DNA of 64,000 nt from contig NZ_CP109435.1 in assembly GCF_036227125.1 (NCBI RefSeq), positions 8,990,001-9,054,000 of the forward strand. The letters run 5' to 3'. This document shows, in pieces, positions 8,466 to 16,522 of this stretch; position 1 is the first letter of the stretch, and the number at the start of each line of letters is the position of its first letter. The stretch is from Streptomyces sp. NBC_01485 (GTDB lineage: Bacteria > Actinomycetota > Actinomycetes > Streptomycetales > Streptomycetaceae). A program made the translations under genes and the position numbers. The notes under the pieces are model-generated. The model saw nothing but the letters and a program-made list of their open reading frames with translations. It was not told where the DNA came from and searched no databases.

Positions 8466-10040
8466 TTGCAGCACGATCTGTCACGCGGTGCGTCGGGAGG
8501 CAAGGCGGCCCAAGTCATCGTGGTCGGTGCGGGCTTCTCCGGCATCGGTGCCGCCATCCGGCTGCGCCAAGAGGGATTCGGTGACCTCCTGGTGCTGGAG
8601 AAGGCTCCGCAACTCGGGGGAACCTGGCGGGAGAACACCTATCCGGGCTGCGCGTGCGACGTGCCGTCCTCGCTCTACTCCTACTCCTTCAACCCCAACC
8701 CCGGTTGGAGCAGGCTCTTCGCAGGGCAGCGGGAGATCCACGACTATCTCCGGACGACCGCGGAGCAGTACGGCGTGGACGAAGCGCTGCGCTGCGGTGT
8801 CCGTGTGCTGCGGGCCTGGTGGGACCGGTCGGCGGGGCGTTGGCGGTTGGAGACGACCGACGGTGACTACAGCAGCGAGGTGCTGGTCATGGCCACGGGC
8901 CCCTGGCACCGGCCACGGCGTCCTGAGGTGCCGGGGCTCGCCGAATTTCCCGGTCCGGTGTTCCACACCGCGCAGTGGGACCACACCGTGGACCTGGCCG
9001 GCCGGCGCGTGGCCGTGGTGGGGAGCGGGGCTTCGGCCGTACAGGTCGTCCCGGCCATCCAGGAACAGGCGGCAGCGGTGCACGTCTTCCAGCGCACCGC
9101 CCAATGGATCCTGCCCAAACCCGACTTCCCGGTCCCTGGGGCCCTCGGGTGGTGTCTGCGCCACTTGCCGGGCGCTCAACGAGTCATGCGGAGCGCCCAG
9201 TTCAGGATGCAGGAGGGTTTCGGTTACGTCTTCCGTCACCCACGGCTCATCCGCCCGCTACAGGCAGCGGCGCGCGCCCACTTGCGCCTCGCGGTCCGTG
9301 ACCCGGTCCTGCGCCAGGCGCTCACGCCGCACTACACCCTGGGCTGCAAGCGCCTGCTGACCTCGAGCACCTACTATCCGGCGCTGGCCAAGCCCCACGT
9401 CCACCTGCACCCCACCGCTGTCTCCGCCGCTCGCGGGAACCGCCTCATCGGCGCCGACGGCTCCCAGGCCGAGGCCGACGTCGTGATCCTCGCCACCGGC
9501 TTCCACATCGGCGAGCTGCCGCTGGCACCAAGCGTGCACGGAACGGACGGCCGGACCCTCCACGAGACCTGGTCAGAGGGGCCCGAAGCCTACCTCGGCA
9601 CCACCGTCAGCGGCTTCCCCAACCTCTTCCTCCTCCTGGGCCCCAACATCCTCAGCGGCTCCACCTCCGCCATCACCGTCCTCGAAGCCCAACTCACCTA
9701 CCTGTGCGCCGCCCTGACACACCGACGCCAGAGCGGCCACACCTCCGCGGACGTCAAACCGGAGATCCAGGCCGCGTACAACACCGCGCTACAGGACGCA
9801 CTGCGCACCACCGTCTACGACGCCGGCCACTGCTCCAGCTACTACCTCAGTCCCAGCGGCCGGAACACCTTCTCCTGGCCCTGGTCCACGGGTCGGCTCA
9901 TCCGCAGCCTCAGCCGCTTCGACCCAACGGCGTACACCCTTCAAGGACCTCCCCTGCCCGGCCCTCGGTCCGCGCCCCAGACGCCGGACCACACCCGCCT
10001 CGCCCCGCCGTACCCCGCCCCGCGCCGCCGTCGGCGTTAG
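8466..10040 (+). CDS. Flavin-containing (Baeyer-Villiger-type) monooxygenase
   Basis: A 524-residue class B flavoprotein monooxygenase. The N-terminal FAD-binding Rossmann motif is VGAGFSGIG (residues 20-28), followed by LEKAPQLGGTWRENTYPGCA, typical of this family. The fingerprint FxGxxxHxxxWD is present as FPGPVFHTAQWD (161-172), followed by a second, NADPH-binding, motif VVGSGASA. Such enzymes insert oxygen next to a ketone to give an ester or lactone, using NADPH and O2; the substrate is unknown. The start is set at TTG 8466 because GGGAGGAG ends seven bases before it; a longer reading from TTG 8415 lacks such a site. Its stop overlaps the stop of the convergent neighbour by four bases (10037-10040). 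Confidence 0.88.
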   Translation: MQHDLSRGASGGKAAQVIVVGAGFSGIGAAIRLRQEGFGDLLVLEKAPQLGGTWRENTYPGCACDVPSSLYSYSFNPNPGWSRLFAGQREIHDYLRTTAEQYGVDEALRCGVRVLRAWWDRSAGRWRLETTDGDYSSEVLVMATGPWHRPRRPEVPGLAEFPGPVFHTAQWDHTVDLAGRRVAVVGSGASAVQVVPAIQEQAAAVHVFQRTAQWILPKPDFPVPGALGWCLRHLPGAQRVMRSAQFRMQEGFGYVFRHPRLIRPLQAAARAHLRLAVRDPVLRQALTPHYTLGCKRLLTSSTYYPALAKPHVHLHPTAVSAARGNRLIGADGSQAEADVVILATGFHIGELPLAPSVHGTDGRTLHETWSEGPEAYLGTTVSGFPNLFLLLGPNILSGSTSAITVLEAQLTYLCAALTHRRQSGHTSADVKPEIQAAYNTALQDALRTTVYDAGHCSSYYLSPSGRNTFSWPWSTGRLIRSLSRFDPTAYTLQGPPLPGPRSAPQTPDHTRLAPPYPAPRRRRR

Positions 10041-11230
10041 CGTGCGAGGAGCCAGGTTCGGCTGGTGGCGATGGCCCTGAGCTCTTCGGTCGTGATCATG
10101 GGCGCGGTGCCGCTGCGTGTGGACGTGGGGCTGGGTGCGTTGTAGGCGCTGATGGACATCCATAGTCCGTTGGTGCGGAGTGCGTCGGCTCGCAGCTCCA
10201 CGACTCCCGGCTGCTTGCCCGGGCGCTGCACGGTGCCCACCTTGGTGCCGTCGGCCAGGGTCTCGTTCCAGAACTCCTTGTCGCCGGCGGTCCGCGTGGC
10301 CTGGATGTAGGTCCGCTGACCGGTCTTCCGGTCGGTCACGAGGACGTACCCTTCCCCTCCGGAGCCGCCTTCCGAGGTGATGCGCAGTCGCTTGGGCAGC
10401 AGGGATTTCAGGACGGGCAGGATGTCCCCCGGTTCGGGCGAGGCGGTCGGGTTGACCGTCCCGAAGGGGTTGGCCTCCCCGTCGCCGGTGAGGGAGCCGT
10501 CGACGAACATCGCCAGGGTGCGCAGCTTGCCCGGGTTCATACGGGGGTTACGCGTCACGGGCGACGCCTCGGCCTGCCTGGCCGCCGGCGTGTTGTGGGT
10601 GGCGACGTCGATGACGTACCCGCTGGGCGAGAGCATCGTGACCGCCCATTCCTTGACCCCGCCCGTCTTGCCCGCCTCGGTGTACCCCTTCACGGCCCGG
10701 TTGTCGGGCTGTGTCGTGCACTCCTCGTACGGGGAATTCGTTCTGGGCGGGCAGGTGATCAGCTTCTTGAGGTCCTGTTCGGCCGGGTCGACGCGGCGCA
10801 CCGAGAGGGTGACTCGCGCCATGCCCCAGCTTTCGCCGAAGTCGATCGTGGCCGTGGCGGGCCGGGCGGGGTCGGAGCTGCCCGTTGCCCGTACTTTCGG
10901 TTGGATGATGGGGATTCCGGCCCGGTCCATCCCGTTGTGCAGGATGTTCTCCATCTGCTCGGCCGTGACCGCGAAGTGCCGGTAGCCGCCTACCGGTTGG
11001 GGCGTCGCGGCGTCACCGTCGCCCTCTCCGCCCAGTCGGACACCGGCCGTGGCGACGAGGACGACGGCCAGCGCGCTGCCGGCCACAGCGGAGGCCCGGC
11101 GGCGGGCCACTCTGCGGCGGCCGCGGGCGAGGCTGCCTTCCGCCAGTGAACGCGGGTCGGTGGCGAAGGCGGCCGCTGTGTGGCGGAGCGCCTTCGCGAG
11201 CTCGTCTTCGAAGTGCATGTGCAAAACCAC
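10037..11230 (-). CDS. Single-pass membrane protein, probable partner of the ECF sigma factor
   Basis: A 397-residue protein with about 45 cytoplasmic residues rich in Arg (LARGRRRVARRRAS), one membrane helix (about residues 48-65) and a large outer domain of unknown fold. It follows the sigma-factor gene on the same strand with 121 bp between. The topology is that of membrane-anchored anti-sigma factors, but no zinc-binding anti-sigma motif is visible, so the role is inferred from position. GTG 11230 has AAGGA four bases upstream; ATG 11218 is an alternative start. Confidence 0.72.
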   Translation of the reverse strand: MVLHMHFEDELAKALRHTAAAFATDPRSLAEGSLARGRRRVARRRASAVAGSALAVVLVATAGVRLGGEGDGDAATPQPVGGYRHFAVTAEQMENILHNGMDRAGIPIIQPKVRATGSSDPARPATATIDFGESWGMARVTLSVRRVDPAEQDLKKLITCPPRTNSPYEECTTQPDNRAVKGYTEAGKTGGVKEWAVTMLSPSGYVIDVATHNTPAARQAEASPVTRNPRMNPGKLRTLAMFVDGSLTGDGEANPFGTVNPTASPEPGDILPVLKSLLPKRLRITSEGGSGGEGYVLVTDRKTGQRTYIQATRTAGDKEFWNETLADGTKVGTVQRPGKQPGVVELRADALRTNGLWMSISAYNAPSPTSTRSGTAPMITTEELRAIATSRTWLLAR

Positions 11231-11297
11231 CAGTTCCTTAAATGGTGCGGACGGGAAGCGGATCGGCGGCGTATCCGCGACAAAGAGGGGGCGCGGA

Positions 11298-11360
11298 GGC
11301 CAAGAGGCCAGAAGGCCCAGGAGGTCCAGAGAGTCCAGCAGGTCCAGAAGGTCAGGCCGG
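11298..11360. repeat. Degenerate 9-bp tandem repeat between sigma factor and partner gene
   Basis: Seven imperfect 9-base units related to TCCAGAAGG occupy the gap after the sigma-factor stop and overlap its last codons. No start codon or ribosome site suggests translation of the repeat itself. It may be a spacer grown by slippage or part of the intercistronic RNA. Confidence 0.65.
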
Positions 11361-11879
11361 GGTGATCAGTTCGGTGAGGCTGCCCCCGAGCTGTTCGCGG
11401 AGCTTGGCCAGCGCCCGGGTCGAACGGGTGCGTACGGCGGCGGAACTCACGTTCATCGCGTCGGCCGTCTCCTCCACGCTGCGGTCCTCCCAGTAGCGCA
11501 GCACCACGACCGCCCGGTCCTTCGGCGGCAGTTCCCGCAGGGCCGCCAGCAGTGCGAGCCGCAGAGCCGGGTCGTCCGTGCCGTGCAGGGACACGTCGTC
11601 CGGCAGGTCCGCCAGGGGGCGTTCGCTCGCGGAGTACCGCCGCCGCTGGGTGATGAACGTACGAACGAGCACGGTCTGGGCGTACGCGGCAGGGTTGTCT
11701 ATGCGGGACATGCGCCCCCACAGGGCGTACATCCGGCTCAGCGTCTCCTGCACCAGATCCTCGGCAAGGTGCGTGTCTCCGCTGGTGAGCAGGCACGCGG
11801 AGCGGTGCAGATGCCCTGCACGCCCTGCGGCGAACTCCATGAACTCATCCGTCCGGGACAACGTCCGGGACCTTCTCAT
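11352..11879 (-). CDS. SigE-family ECF RNA polymerase sigma factor
   Basis: A 175-residue ECF sigma factor. Region 2 is visible as HLHRSACLLTSGDTHLAEDL, then VQETLSRMYALWGRM, and region 4 as LPPKDRAVVVLRYWEDRSVE followed by the helix-turn-helix ETADAMNVSSAAVRTRSTRA. The pattern RSACLLTGD..AEDLVQ is characteristic of the actinobacterial SigE subfamily. It would direct polymerase to a small set of promoters, probably including its own. ATG 11879 is chosen because GAGGGG lies five bases upstream; the GTG at 11885 overlaps that site. The membrane protein downstream may be its regulator. Confidence 0.9.
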   Translation of the reverse strand: MRRSRTLSRTDEFMEFAAGRAGHLHRSACLLTSGDTHLAEDLVQETLSRMYALWGRMSRIDNPAAYAQTVLVRTFITQRRRYSASERPLADLPDDVSLHGTDDPALRLALLAALRELPPKDRAVVVLRYWEDRSVEETADAMNVSSAAVRTRSTRALAKLREQLGGSLTELITPA

Positions 11880-12166
11880 TCCCACCCCTCGGAGCCTCTC
11901 GTCGGCCTACACCCCACAGACGCGCTGGACCGCGGAAAATGTTTCAGACGACATTCACCGAGAGCCCTCGCGCCTCTCCGGGACGTCGCGTGCCGCCGGC
12001 GATGTCGAACGCGCCGGTTCCCGATCGACGTGAAAGTAGAGGCAGCACATCCCAGGACGTGAGGAGCGACCCCATCGTGACCGTGACCGAGCGCACAGGC
12101 TCGTCCCCGTGGAGGTGCCCTCCCGTGCTGTCGGGCCCGCTGTGAGAGTAGCGCCGGGAAACCGGT

Positions 12167-12221
12167 TCTGACCTCAGTGAACGGAACGCGTTCCGCGCAC
12201 AAAGATGCGTCAGCTCGTCGT
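12167..12221. promoter_or_regulatory. Conserved 55-bp upstream element, copy 1
   Basis: This stretch aligns without gaps to 16376-16430, with 42 of 55 positions identical by my count. Its most conserved parts are TCTGACCT at the left end, then TTCCGCG, ACAAAGATGCGTC and TCGTCGT. It ends 93 bp before the zinc-ribbon gene that opens the acyl-CoA module. Copy 2 precedes the 3-hydroxyacyl-CoA dehydrogenase gene, so a shared regulator site is likely; the nearby LysR protein is the obvious candidate. The remaining 11880-12314 gap holds no gene I can support. Confidence 0.7.
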
Positions 12222-12314
12222 TGACCGGCGGTCCGCGGCAGGGCCAGGGTGAGGGAGCCGGATCGGATTCCGATCTCCCGTTTCGGGTCACCGAACTGCG
12301 TGCAGGAGGCCACG

Positions 12315-12746
12315 ATGCTCGAGACAGTCACCCTTGACCTTGAACACACCGAGCGTGGGGAAGGCCACGAAGCGGCTGCTGCCGCCACGTCCGCGCCTCT
12401 CACGCCGAACACACCGGCGGACTGCGGCGAACTGCTCTTCCAGCGCTGCCTGTGGTGCGGCACTCCGGACTACCGGCGCTCGTTCTGCCGCGCCTGCGGA
12501 TCCAGGGCCTTGCGACGGGAACCCAGCGCGGGCGACGGGGTCGTCCTTCGCCGGCAGGGCCAGGTCCCGCACAACACGTGGTTCGTCGCGATGAACGAGG
12601 GCTTCAACCTGCTCTGCCGGGCCACCGGCACGCCGCCGGTCGCGGTCGGATCGAGGGTGAGCGTCGTTCGGGCCGGCGCCCCCCTCGGCCAGGGGCTCCC
12701 CGTCGTGGAACCCACCCGCCCGCCGACTTCGGACCGCTCGTGGTGA
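12315..12746 (+). CDS. Zinc-ribbon / OB-fold (DUF35-like) protein
   Basis: A 143-residue protein with a rubredoxin-like zinc ribbon, CLWC ... CRAC (about residues 43-63), followed by a segment compatible with an OB fold. Such proteins usually partner a thiolase or an acyl-CoA-processing enzyme and are thought to shape CoA-thioester binding; no thiolase gene is adjacent here. ATG 12315 is set by CAGGAGG five bases upstream, although the frame is open from 12249. It is followed after 77 bp by the CoA-transferase gene. The C terminus after the OB-like part is short and Pro-rich, so the domain may be incomplete. Confidence 0.75.
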   Translation: MLETVTLDLEHTERGEGHEAAAAATSAPLTPNTPADCGELLFQRCLWCGTPDYRRSFCRACGSRALRREPSAGDGVVLRRQGQVPHNTWFVAMNEGFNLLCRATGTPPVAVGSRVSVVRAGAPLGQGLPVVEPTRPPTSDRSW

Positions 12747-12823
12747 CGGGACACGGCTCGAACGCGGCCACCTCGCGTACGAGGGACGACTCGCCTACGC
12801 GGGACGATCAGAGAGGAGGGTGC

Positions 12824-14092
12824 GTGAGCACCCAGCACAACGCGCCGGACGGACGGGCCGACGTTGCCGAGGGGACGGGGCGCGGCGCGCTGGAGGGTCT
12901 GCGGATCGCCGACTTCTCCCGGGTTCTCGCGGGGCCCTACGCCACCATGCTCCTCGCCGACCTCGGCGCGGAGGTGGTGAAGGTCGAACGGCCGGGCATC
13001 GGGGACGACACCCGGGCCTGGCACCCTCCGGCGGACCACGACGGCACGTCGACCTACTTCCTGAGCGTCAACCGGAACAAGAAGTCCGTCACCCTGGACC
13101 TCACGACCGACGCCGGCCGCGAACAGGCCCGCGCCCTGGTCGCCGAGTCCGACGTGCTGGTGGAGAACTTCCGCCCCGGCACGATGGAACGGCTCGGGCT
13201 CGGACAGCACGAACTCCGTGCCCTGCACCCGGGCTTGGTCTACTGCTCGATCAGCGGCTTCGGCGGCGGCGCGGGCGCGGCGATCCCCGGATACGACCTG
13301 CTCGTGCAGGCCGTCGGCGGTCTGATGAGCGTGACCGGGGACGCCGCCGGGGAGCCGGTGAAGGCGGGTGTGGCCCTGGTCGACGTGATCACCGGCCTGC
13401 ACGCCTCGCTGGGCATCCTCGCGGCCCTCCGGCACCGGGACGCCACCGGGCAGGGCCAGCACGTGGAGGTGAACCTCCTCAGTTCGCTGCTGTCGGCCAT
13501 GGTCAACCAGGCGTCGGCGTTCGCCGTCGCCGGTGTCGTCCCGGGCCGTATGGGCAACGCGCATCCGAGCATCGCCCCGTACGAGACCTTCCCGGCCGCC
13601 GATCGTCCGATCGCGATCGCCGTGGGCAACGACCGGCAGTTCGCCGCGCTCGCCGACCTCGTCGGGGAACCCGGTCTCGCTCTCGACGACCGCTTCCGCA
13701 CGAACACCGACCGGGTCGCCCACCGCACCGAACTGCGGGACATCCTGACGCAGCGGCTGGGCACCGCCGGCGCGGACCACTGGTCGGCCGTCCTGCTGGC
13801 CGCGGGGGTGCCCGCCGGGCCGGTCAACACCCTTGACGAGGCGTTCGACTTCGCCCAGAAGCTCGGCCTTCCCGGCATCGTCGACATCCCCGCCACCCCC
13901 GGCATCCCCGCCACCTCCGCTGACGGAGCAGAGGGCAGGCCCGCCCGCCAGGTCGCGAGCCCCATCGCGCTGAGCGGCACGCCCGCGCAGTACCGCCTGC
14001 CGCCACCGCGCCTGGGCCAGCACACCGCGGAGATCCTGCGCCGCCCTTCCGGCCACGACCAGACCTCCGCGCCGGACGAAGCGGTCAACTGA
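12824..14092 (+). CDS. Family III (CaiB/BaiF-type) acyl-CoA transferase
   Basis: 422 residues, normal for the family. The N-terminal signature is GLRIADFSRVLAGPYATMLL, then ADLGAEVVKVERPGIGDDTR, and the probable catalytic Asp lies in the segment GYDLLVQAVGGLMSVTGD. These enzymes move CoA between carboxylic acids through an aspartyl intermediate. The next gene encodes a glutaryl-CoA dehydrogenase, a pairing known for glutarate CoA-transferases, so activation of glutarate or a related diacid is the best guess. GTG 12824 is chosen because GAGAGGAGGG precedes it; the frame extends further upstream through unrelated sequence. Confidence 0.88.
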   Translation: MSTQHNAPDGRADVAEGTGRGALEGLRIADFSRVLAGPYATMLLADLGAEVVKVERPGIGDDTRAWHPPADHDGTSTYFLSVNRNKKSVTLDLTTDAGREQARALVAESDVLVENFRPGTMERLGLGQHELRALHPGLVYCSISGFGGGAGAAIPGYDLLVQAVGGLMSVTGDAAGEPVKAGVALVDVITGLHASLGILAALRHRDATGQGQHVEVNLLSSLLSAMVNQASAFAVAGVVPGRMGNAHPSIAPYETFPAADRPIAIAVGNDRQFAALADLVGEPGLALDDRFRTNTDRVAHRTELRDILTQRLGTAGADHWSAVLLAAGVPAGPVNTLDEAFDFAQKLGLPGIVDIPATPGIPATSADGAEGRPARQVASPIALSGTPAQYRLPPPRLGQHTAEILRRPSGHDQTSAPDEAVN

Positions 14093-14150
14093 CCGTTCCC
14101 GGCGCAGGCACCACGACCAACCGATCACCGACAACCCCCAGGAGCACACG

Positions 14151-15329
14151 ATGAGCGGCGCCAAGCCGATGAAGGACCCCCTCGACCTGCTCGACATCTC
14201 CTCCACCCTCACCGACGAGGAGCGCGAGATCCAGGCCACCGTCGCCAAGTTCCTGGCCGACCGGGTGCGCCCGCACATCGGCGAGTGGTTCGAGAACGCG
14301 CATTTCGCACGCGAACTCGCCCCGGAACTCGGCAAGTTGGGCGTTCTGGGCATGCACCTCGAAGGCTACGGCTGCGCCGGCACCAACGCCGTCTCCTACG
14401 GTCTGGCCTGTCTGGAGCTGGAGGCGGCGGACTCGGGGTTTCGCAGCTTCGTGTCCGTGCAGGGCTCGCTGTCGATGTTCTCCATCTGGAAGTGGGGCTC
14501 GGAGGAGCAGAAGCAGGAGTGGCTGCCCCGGCTGGCCGCCGGTGAGGCGATCGGCTGCTTCGGTCTGACCGAGCCCGACTTCGGCAGCAACCCCTCCGGG
14601 ATGCGCACCAGGGCCGTCCGGGACGGCGGCGACTGGATCCTGAACGGCTCCAAGATGTGGATCACCAACGGCGGCATCGCCGATGTGGCCACCGTCTGGG
14701 CGCAGACCGAGGACGGCGTCCGCGGCTTCCTCGTGCCGCGCGGGACACCGGGCTTCACCACGCAGGACATCAAGCAGAAGATGTCGCTGCGCGCGTCCAT
14801 CACCTCGGAGCTGTCCTTCGACAACGTACGGCTGCCCGACTCGGCGCGCCTGCCGCTCGCGCAGGGCCTGCGCGGCCCGCTGTCCTGCCTGAACGAGGCC
14901 CGCTTCGGCATCCTGTTCGGCGCGGTCGGCGCGGCCCGCGACTGCATCCAGACGGCCATCGAGTACGCCGACTCCCGCGTCCAGTTCGACAAGCCCATCA
15001 GCGCCTTCCAGCTCACGCAGAAGAAGCTCGCCGACATGAGCGTGTCCGTCGGCAACGCCGCGCTGCTCGCTGTCCACCTGGGCCGGCTCAAGGACCAGCA
15101 CCGCATCCGGCCCGAGCAGATCAGCGTCGGCAAACTCAACAACGTCCGCGAAGCGATCGCCATCGCCCGCGAGTGCCGCACCGTCCTCGGCGCCAACGGC
15201 ATCTCCCTGGAGTACTCGCCGCTGCGCCACGCCAACAACCTGGAGTCGGTGCTGACTTACGAGGGCACCAGCGAGATGCACACTCTGGTCGTCGGCCAGG
15301 CGCTCACCGGCCAGGCGGCGTTCCGCTGA
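14151..15329 (+). CDS. gcdH: Glutaryl-CoA dehydrogenase (acyl-CoA dehydrogenase family)
   Basis: 392 residues, the usual length, and strongly like glutaryl-CoA dehydrogenases along its length: EGYGCAGTNAVSYGLACLEL, ADSGFRSFVSVQGSL, CFGLTEPDFGSNPSGMRTRA, and the C-terminal LTYEGTSEMHTLVVGQALTG with catalytic Glu371. The enzyme oxidises and decarboxylates glutaryl-CoA to crotonyl-CoA, passing electrons to ETF. Exact substrate choice cannot be proven from sequence. It lies 58 bp after the CoA-transferase gene, probably in one transcript, and is followed by a strong terminator. Confidence 0.88.
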   Translation: MSGAKPMKDPLDLLDISSTLTDEEREIQATVAKFLADRVRPHIGEWFENAHFARELAPELGKLGVLGMHLEGYGCAGTNAVSYGLACLELEAADSGFRSFVSVQGSLSMFSIWKWGSEEQKQEWLPRLAAGEAIGCFGLTEPDFGSNPSGMRTRAVRDGGDWILNGSKMWITNGGIADVATVWAQTEDGVRGFLVPRGTPGFTTQDIKQKMSLRASITSELSFDNVRLPDSARLPLAQGLRGPLSCLNEARFGILFGAVGAARDCIQTAIEYADSRVQFDKPISAFQLTQKKLADMSVSVGNAALLAVHLGRLKDQHRIRPEQISVGKLNNVREAIAIARECRTVLGANGISLEYSPLRHANNLESVLTYEGTSEMHTLVVGQALTGQAAFR

Positions 15330-15363
15330 TCGCCGATCCTCTGGTCGAAGCAGAGGGCCGAAC

Positions 15364-15399
15364 GCAGGGGCGGCCGTCGGCCGCCCCTGCCGGGTTTTT
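15364..15399. terminator. Strong intrinsic terminator after the glutaryl-CoA dehydrogenase gene
   Basis: A perfect 12-bp stem, GCAGGGGCGGCC with its complement and a GTC loop (15364-15390), is followed by CGGGTTTTTG. The T-run serves the rightward operon; the stem could also stop the convergent gene ending at 15414. Confidence 0.9.
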
Positions 15400-15413
15400 G
15401 CCCTTACCGACGC

Positions 15414-16280
15414 TCAGGCCGCCTGGTAGCTGAAGAACCCCTGTCCCGACTTACGGCCCAGCAGTCCCGACTCGACCATGCGGCGCAGCAACGGGGGCGG
15501 GGCGTACAGCGGTTCGCGGTATTCCTCGTACAGCGCCTCGCCTATCGCCGCCACGGTGTCGAGACCGATGAGGTCGGCGAGGCGCAACGGGCCCATGGGG
15601 TGGGCGCAACCAGCGGTCATCCCGGTGTCGATGTCCTCCGCTGTCGCCGTGCCGGAGCTGACCATCCGTACTGCCGCCAACAGGTAGGGAACCAAAAGGG
15701 AGTTGACCACGAAACCGGCGCGGTCCTGGGTGACGATGGCTTTCTTGCCCAGGGCCTCTTCGGCGAAGGCCCGCACCCGCAGTTCCGTGGCCTTGGAGGT
15801 GTGCAAGGACGGGATCACCTCGACCAGCGGCAGGACGGGAACCGGGTTGAAGAAGTGCAGTCCGACCACCGCCTCCGGCCGTCCGGTCACGGCGGCGAGC
15901 CGGGCGATGGGGATCGAGGAGGTGTTGCTGGCCAGTACGGCGGCCGGGTCGGTGACCACCTCGTCGAGCTGCCGGAAGAGCGCCGTCTTGGCCTGCTCGT
16001 CCTCTACGGCCGCCTCGATCACCAGGTCCGCCCCGGACAGGCGGGAGAGGTCCGCGGCGACCGAGATCCCGGCCAGGGCACGGGCGCGGTCCTCCGAGGT
16101 GACGGCGCCGCGCTTCTCCGCCTTGAGCAGGGAGTCGGCCACGCCCGCCAGGCCGGCACGGGCCCTGTCCTCGGTCACGTCGCACAGGGTGACGCGCAGC
16201 CCGGCCCGGGCGCAGACCTCGGCGATGCCCCGGCCCATCTGTCCGGCGCCGACGACGCCCACGTGCTTGATCGATGTCAT
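15414..16280 (-). CDS. 3-hydroxyacyl-CoA (3-hydroxybutyryl-CoA) dehydrogenase
   Basis: 288 residues. The N-terminal NAD-binding motif is VGVVGAGQMGRGIAEVCARA; the catalytic segment SNTSSIP and the active-site His in GLHFFNPV are present; the C-terminal helical domain has AGFVVNSLLVPYL and AHPMGPLRLADLIGLD. It oxidises (S)-3-hydroxyacyl-CoA to 3-oxoacyl-CoA. With a glutaryl-CoA dehydrogenase next door, conversion of crotonyl-CoA through 3-hydroxybutyryl-CoA to acetoacetyl-CoA is a sensible role, although no hydratase or thiolase is in the window. ATG 16280 has GGAGG five bases upstream. Confidence 0.93.
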   Translation of the reverse strand: MTSIKHVGVVGAGQMGRGIAEVCARAGLRVTLCDVTEDRARAGLAGVADSLLKAEKRGAVTSEDRARALAGISVAADLSRLSGADLVIEAAVEDEQAKTALFRQLDEVVTDPAAVLASNTSSIPIARLAAVTGRPEAVVGLHFFNPVPVLPLVEVIPSLHTSKATELRVRAFAEEALGKKAIVTQDRAGFVVNSLLVPYLLAAVRMVSSGTATAEDIDTGMTAGCAHPMGPLRLADLIGLDTVAAIGEALYEEYREPLYAPPPLLRRMVESGLLGRKSGQGFFSYQAA

Positions 16281-16375
16281 ACGTTCCTCCGCCTGTCCTT
16301 CCCCGTCCGACGGCAGTCGACAGACGGAGCCACGAATCTGGGGTGCCGTGTCGAGCCTAGGCCGGTCATACCCCC

Positions 16376-16430
16376 TCTGACCTGCTCAGACGGTGCGTTT
16401 TCCGCGTACAAAGATGCGTCGGATCGTCGT
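16376..16430. promoter_or_regulatory. Conserved 55-bp upstream element, copy 2
   Basis: The ungapped partner of 12167-12221, in the same orientation on the plus strand, 96 bp upstream of the leftward dehydrogenase gene (start 16280). It keeps TCTGACCT, TTCCGCG, ACAAAGATGCGTC and TCGTCGT. Because one copy lies before a rightward gene and the other before a leftward gene, an operator is more likely than a one-directional promoter. Confidence 0.7.
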
Positions 16431-16522
16431 CGGTTCGTCGTCGGCCGGCGGTGCTGCGCGGAGCAAGCCACGCCGACGAGCATCGGGGGCGGTCCGGCGG
16501 CCGGAGTGGCGACACCGTGGCT

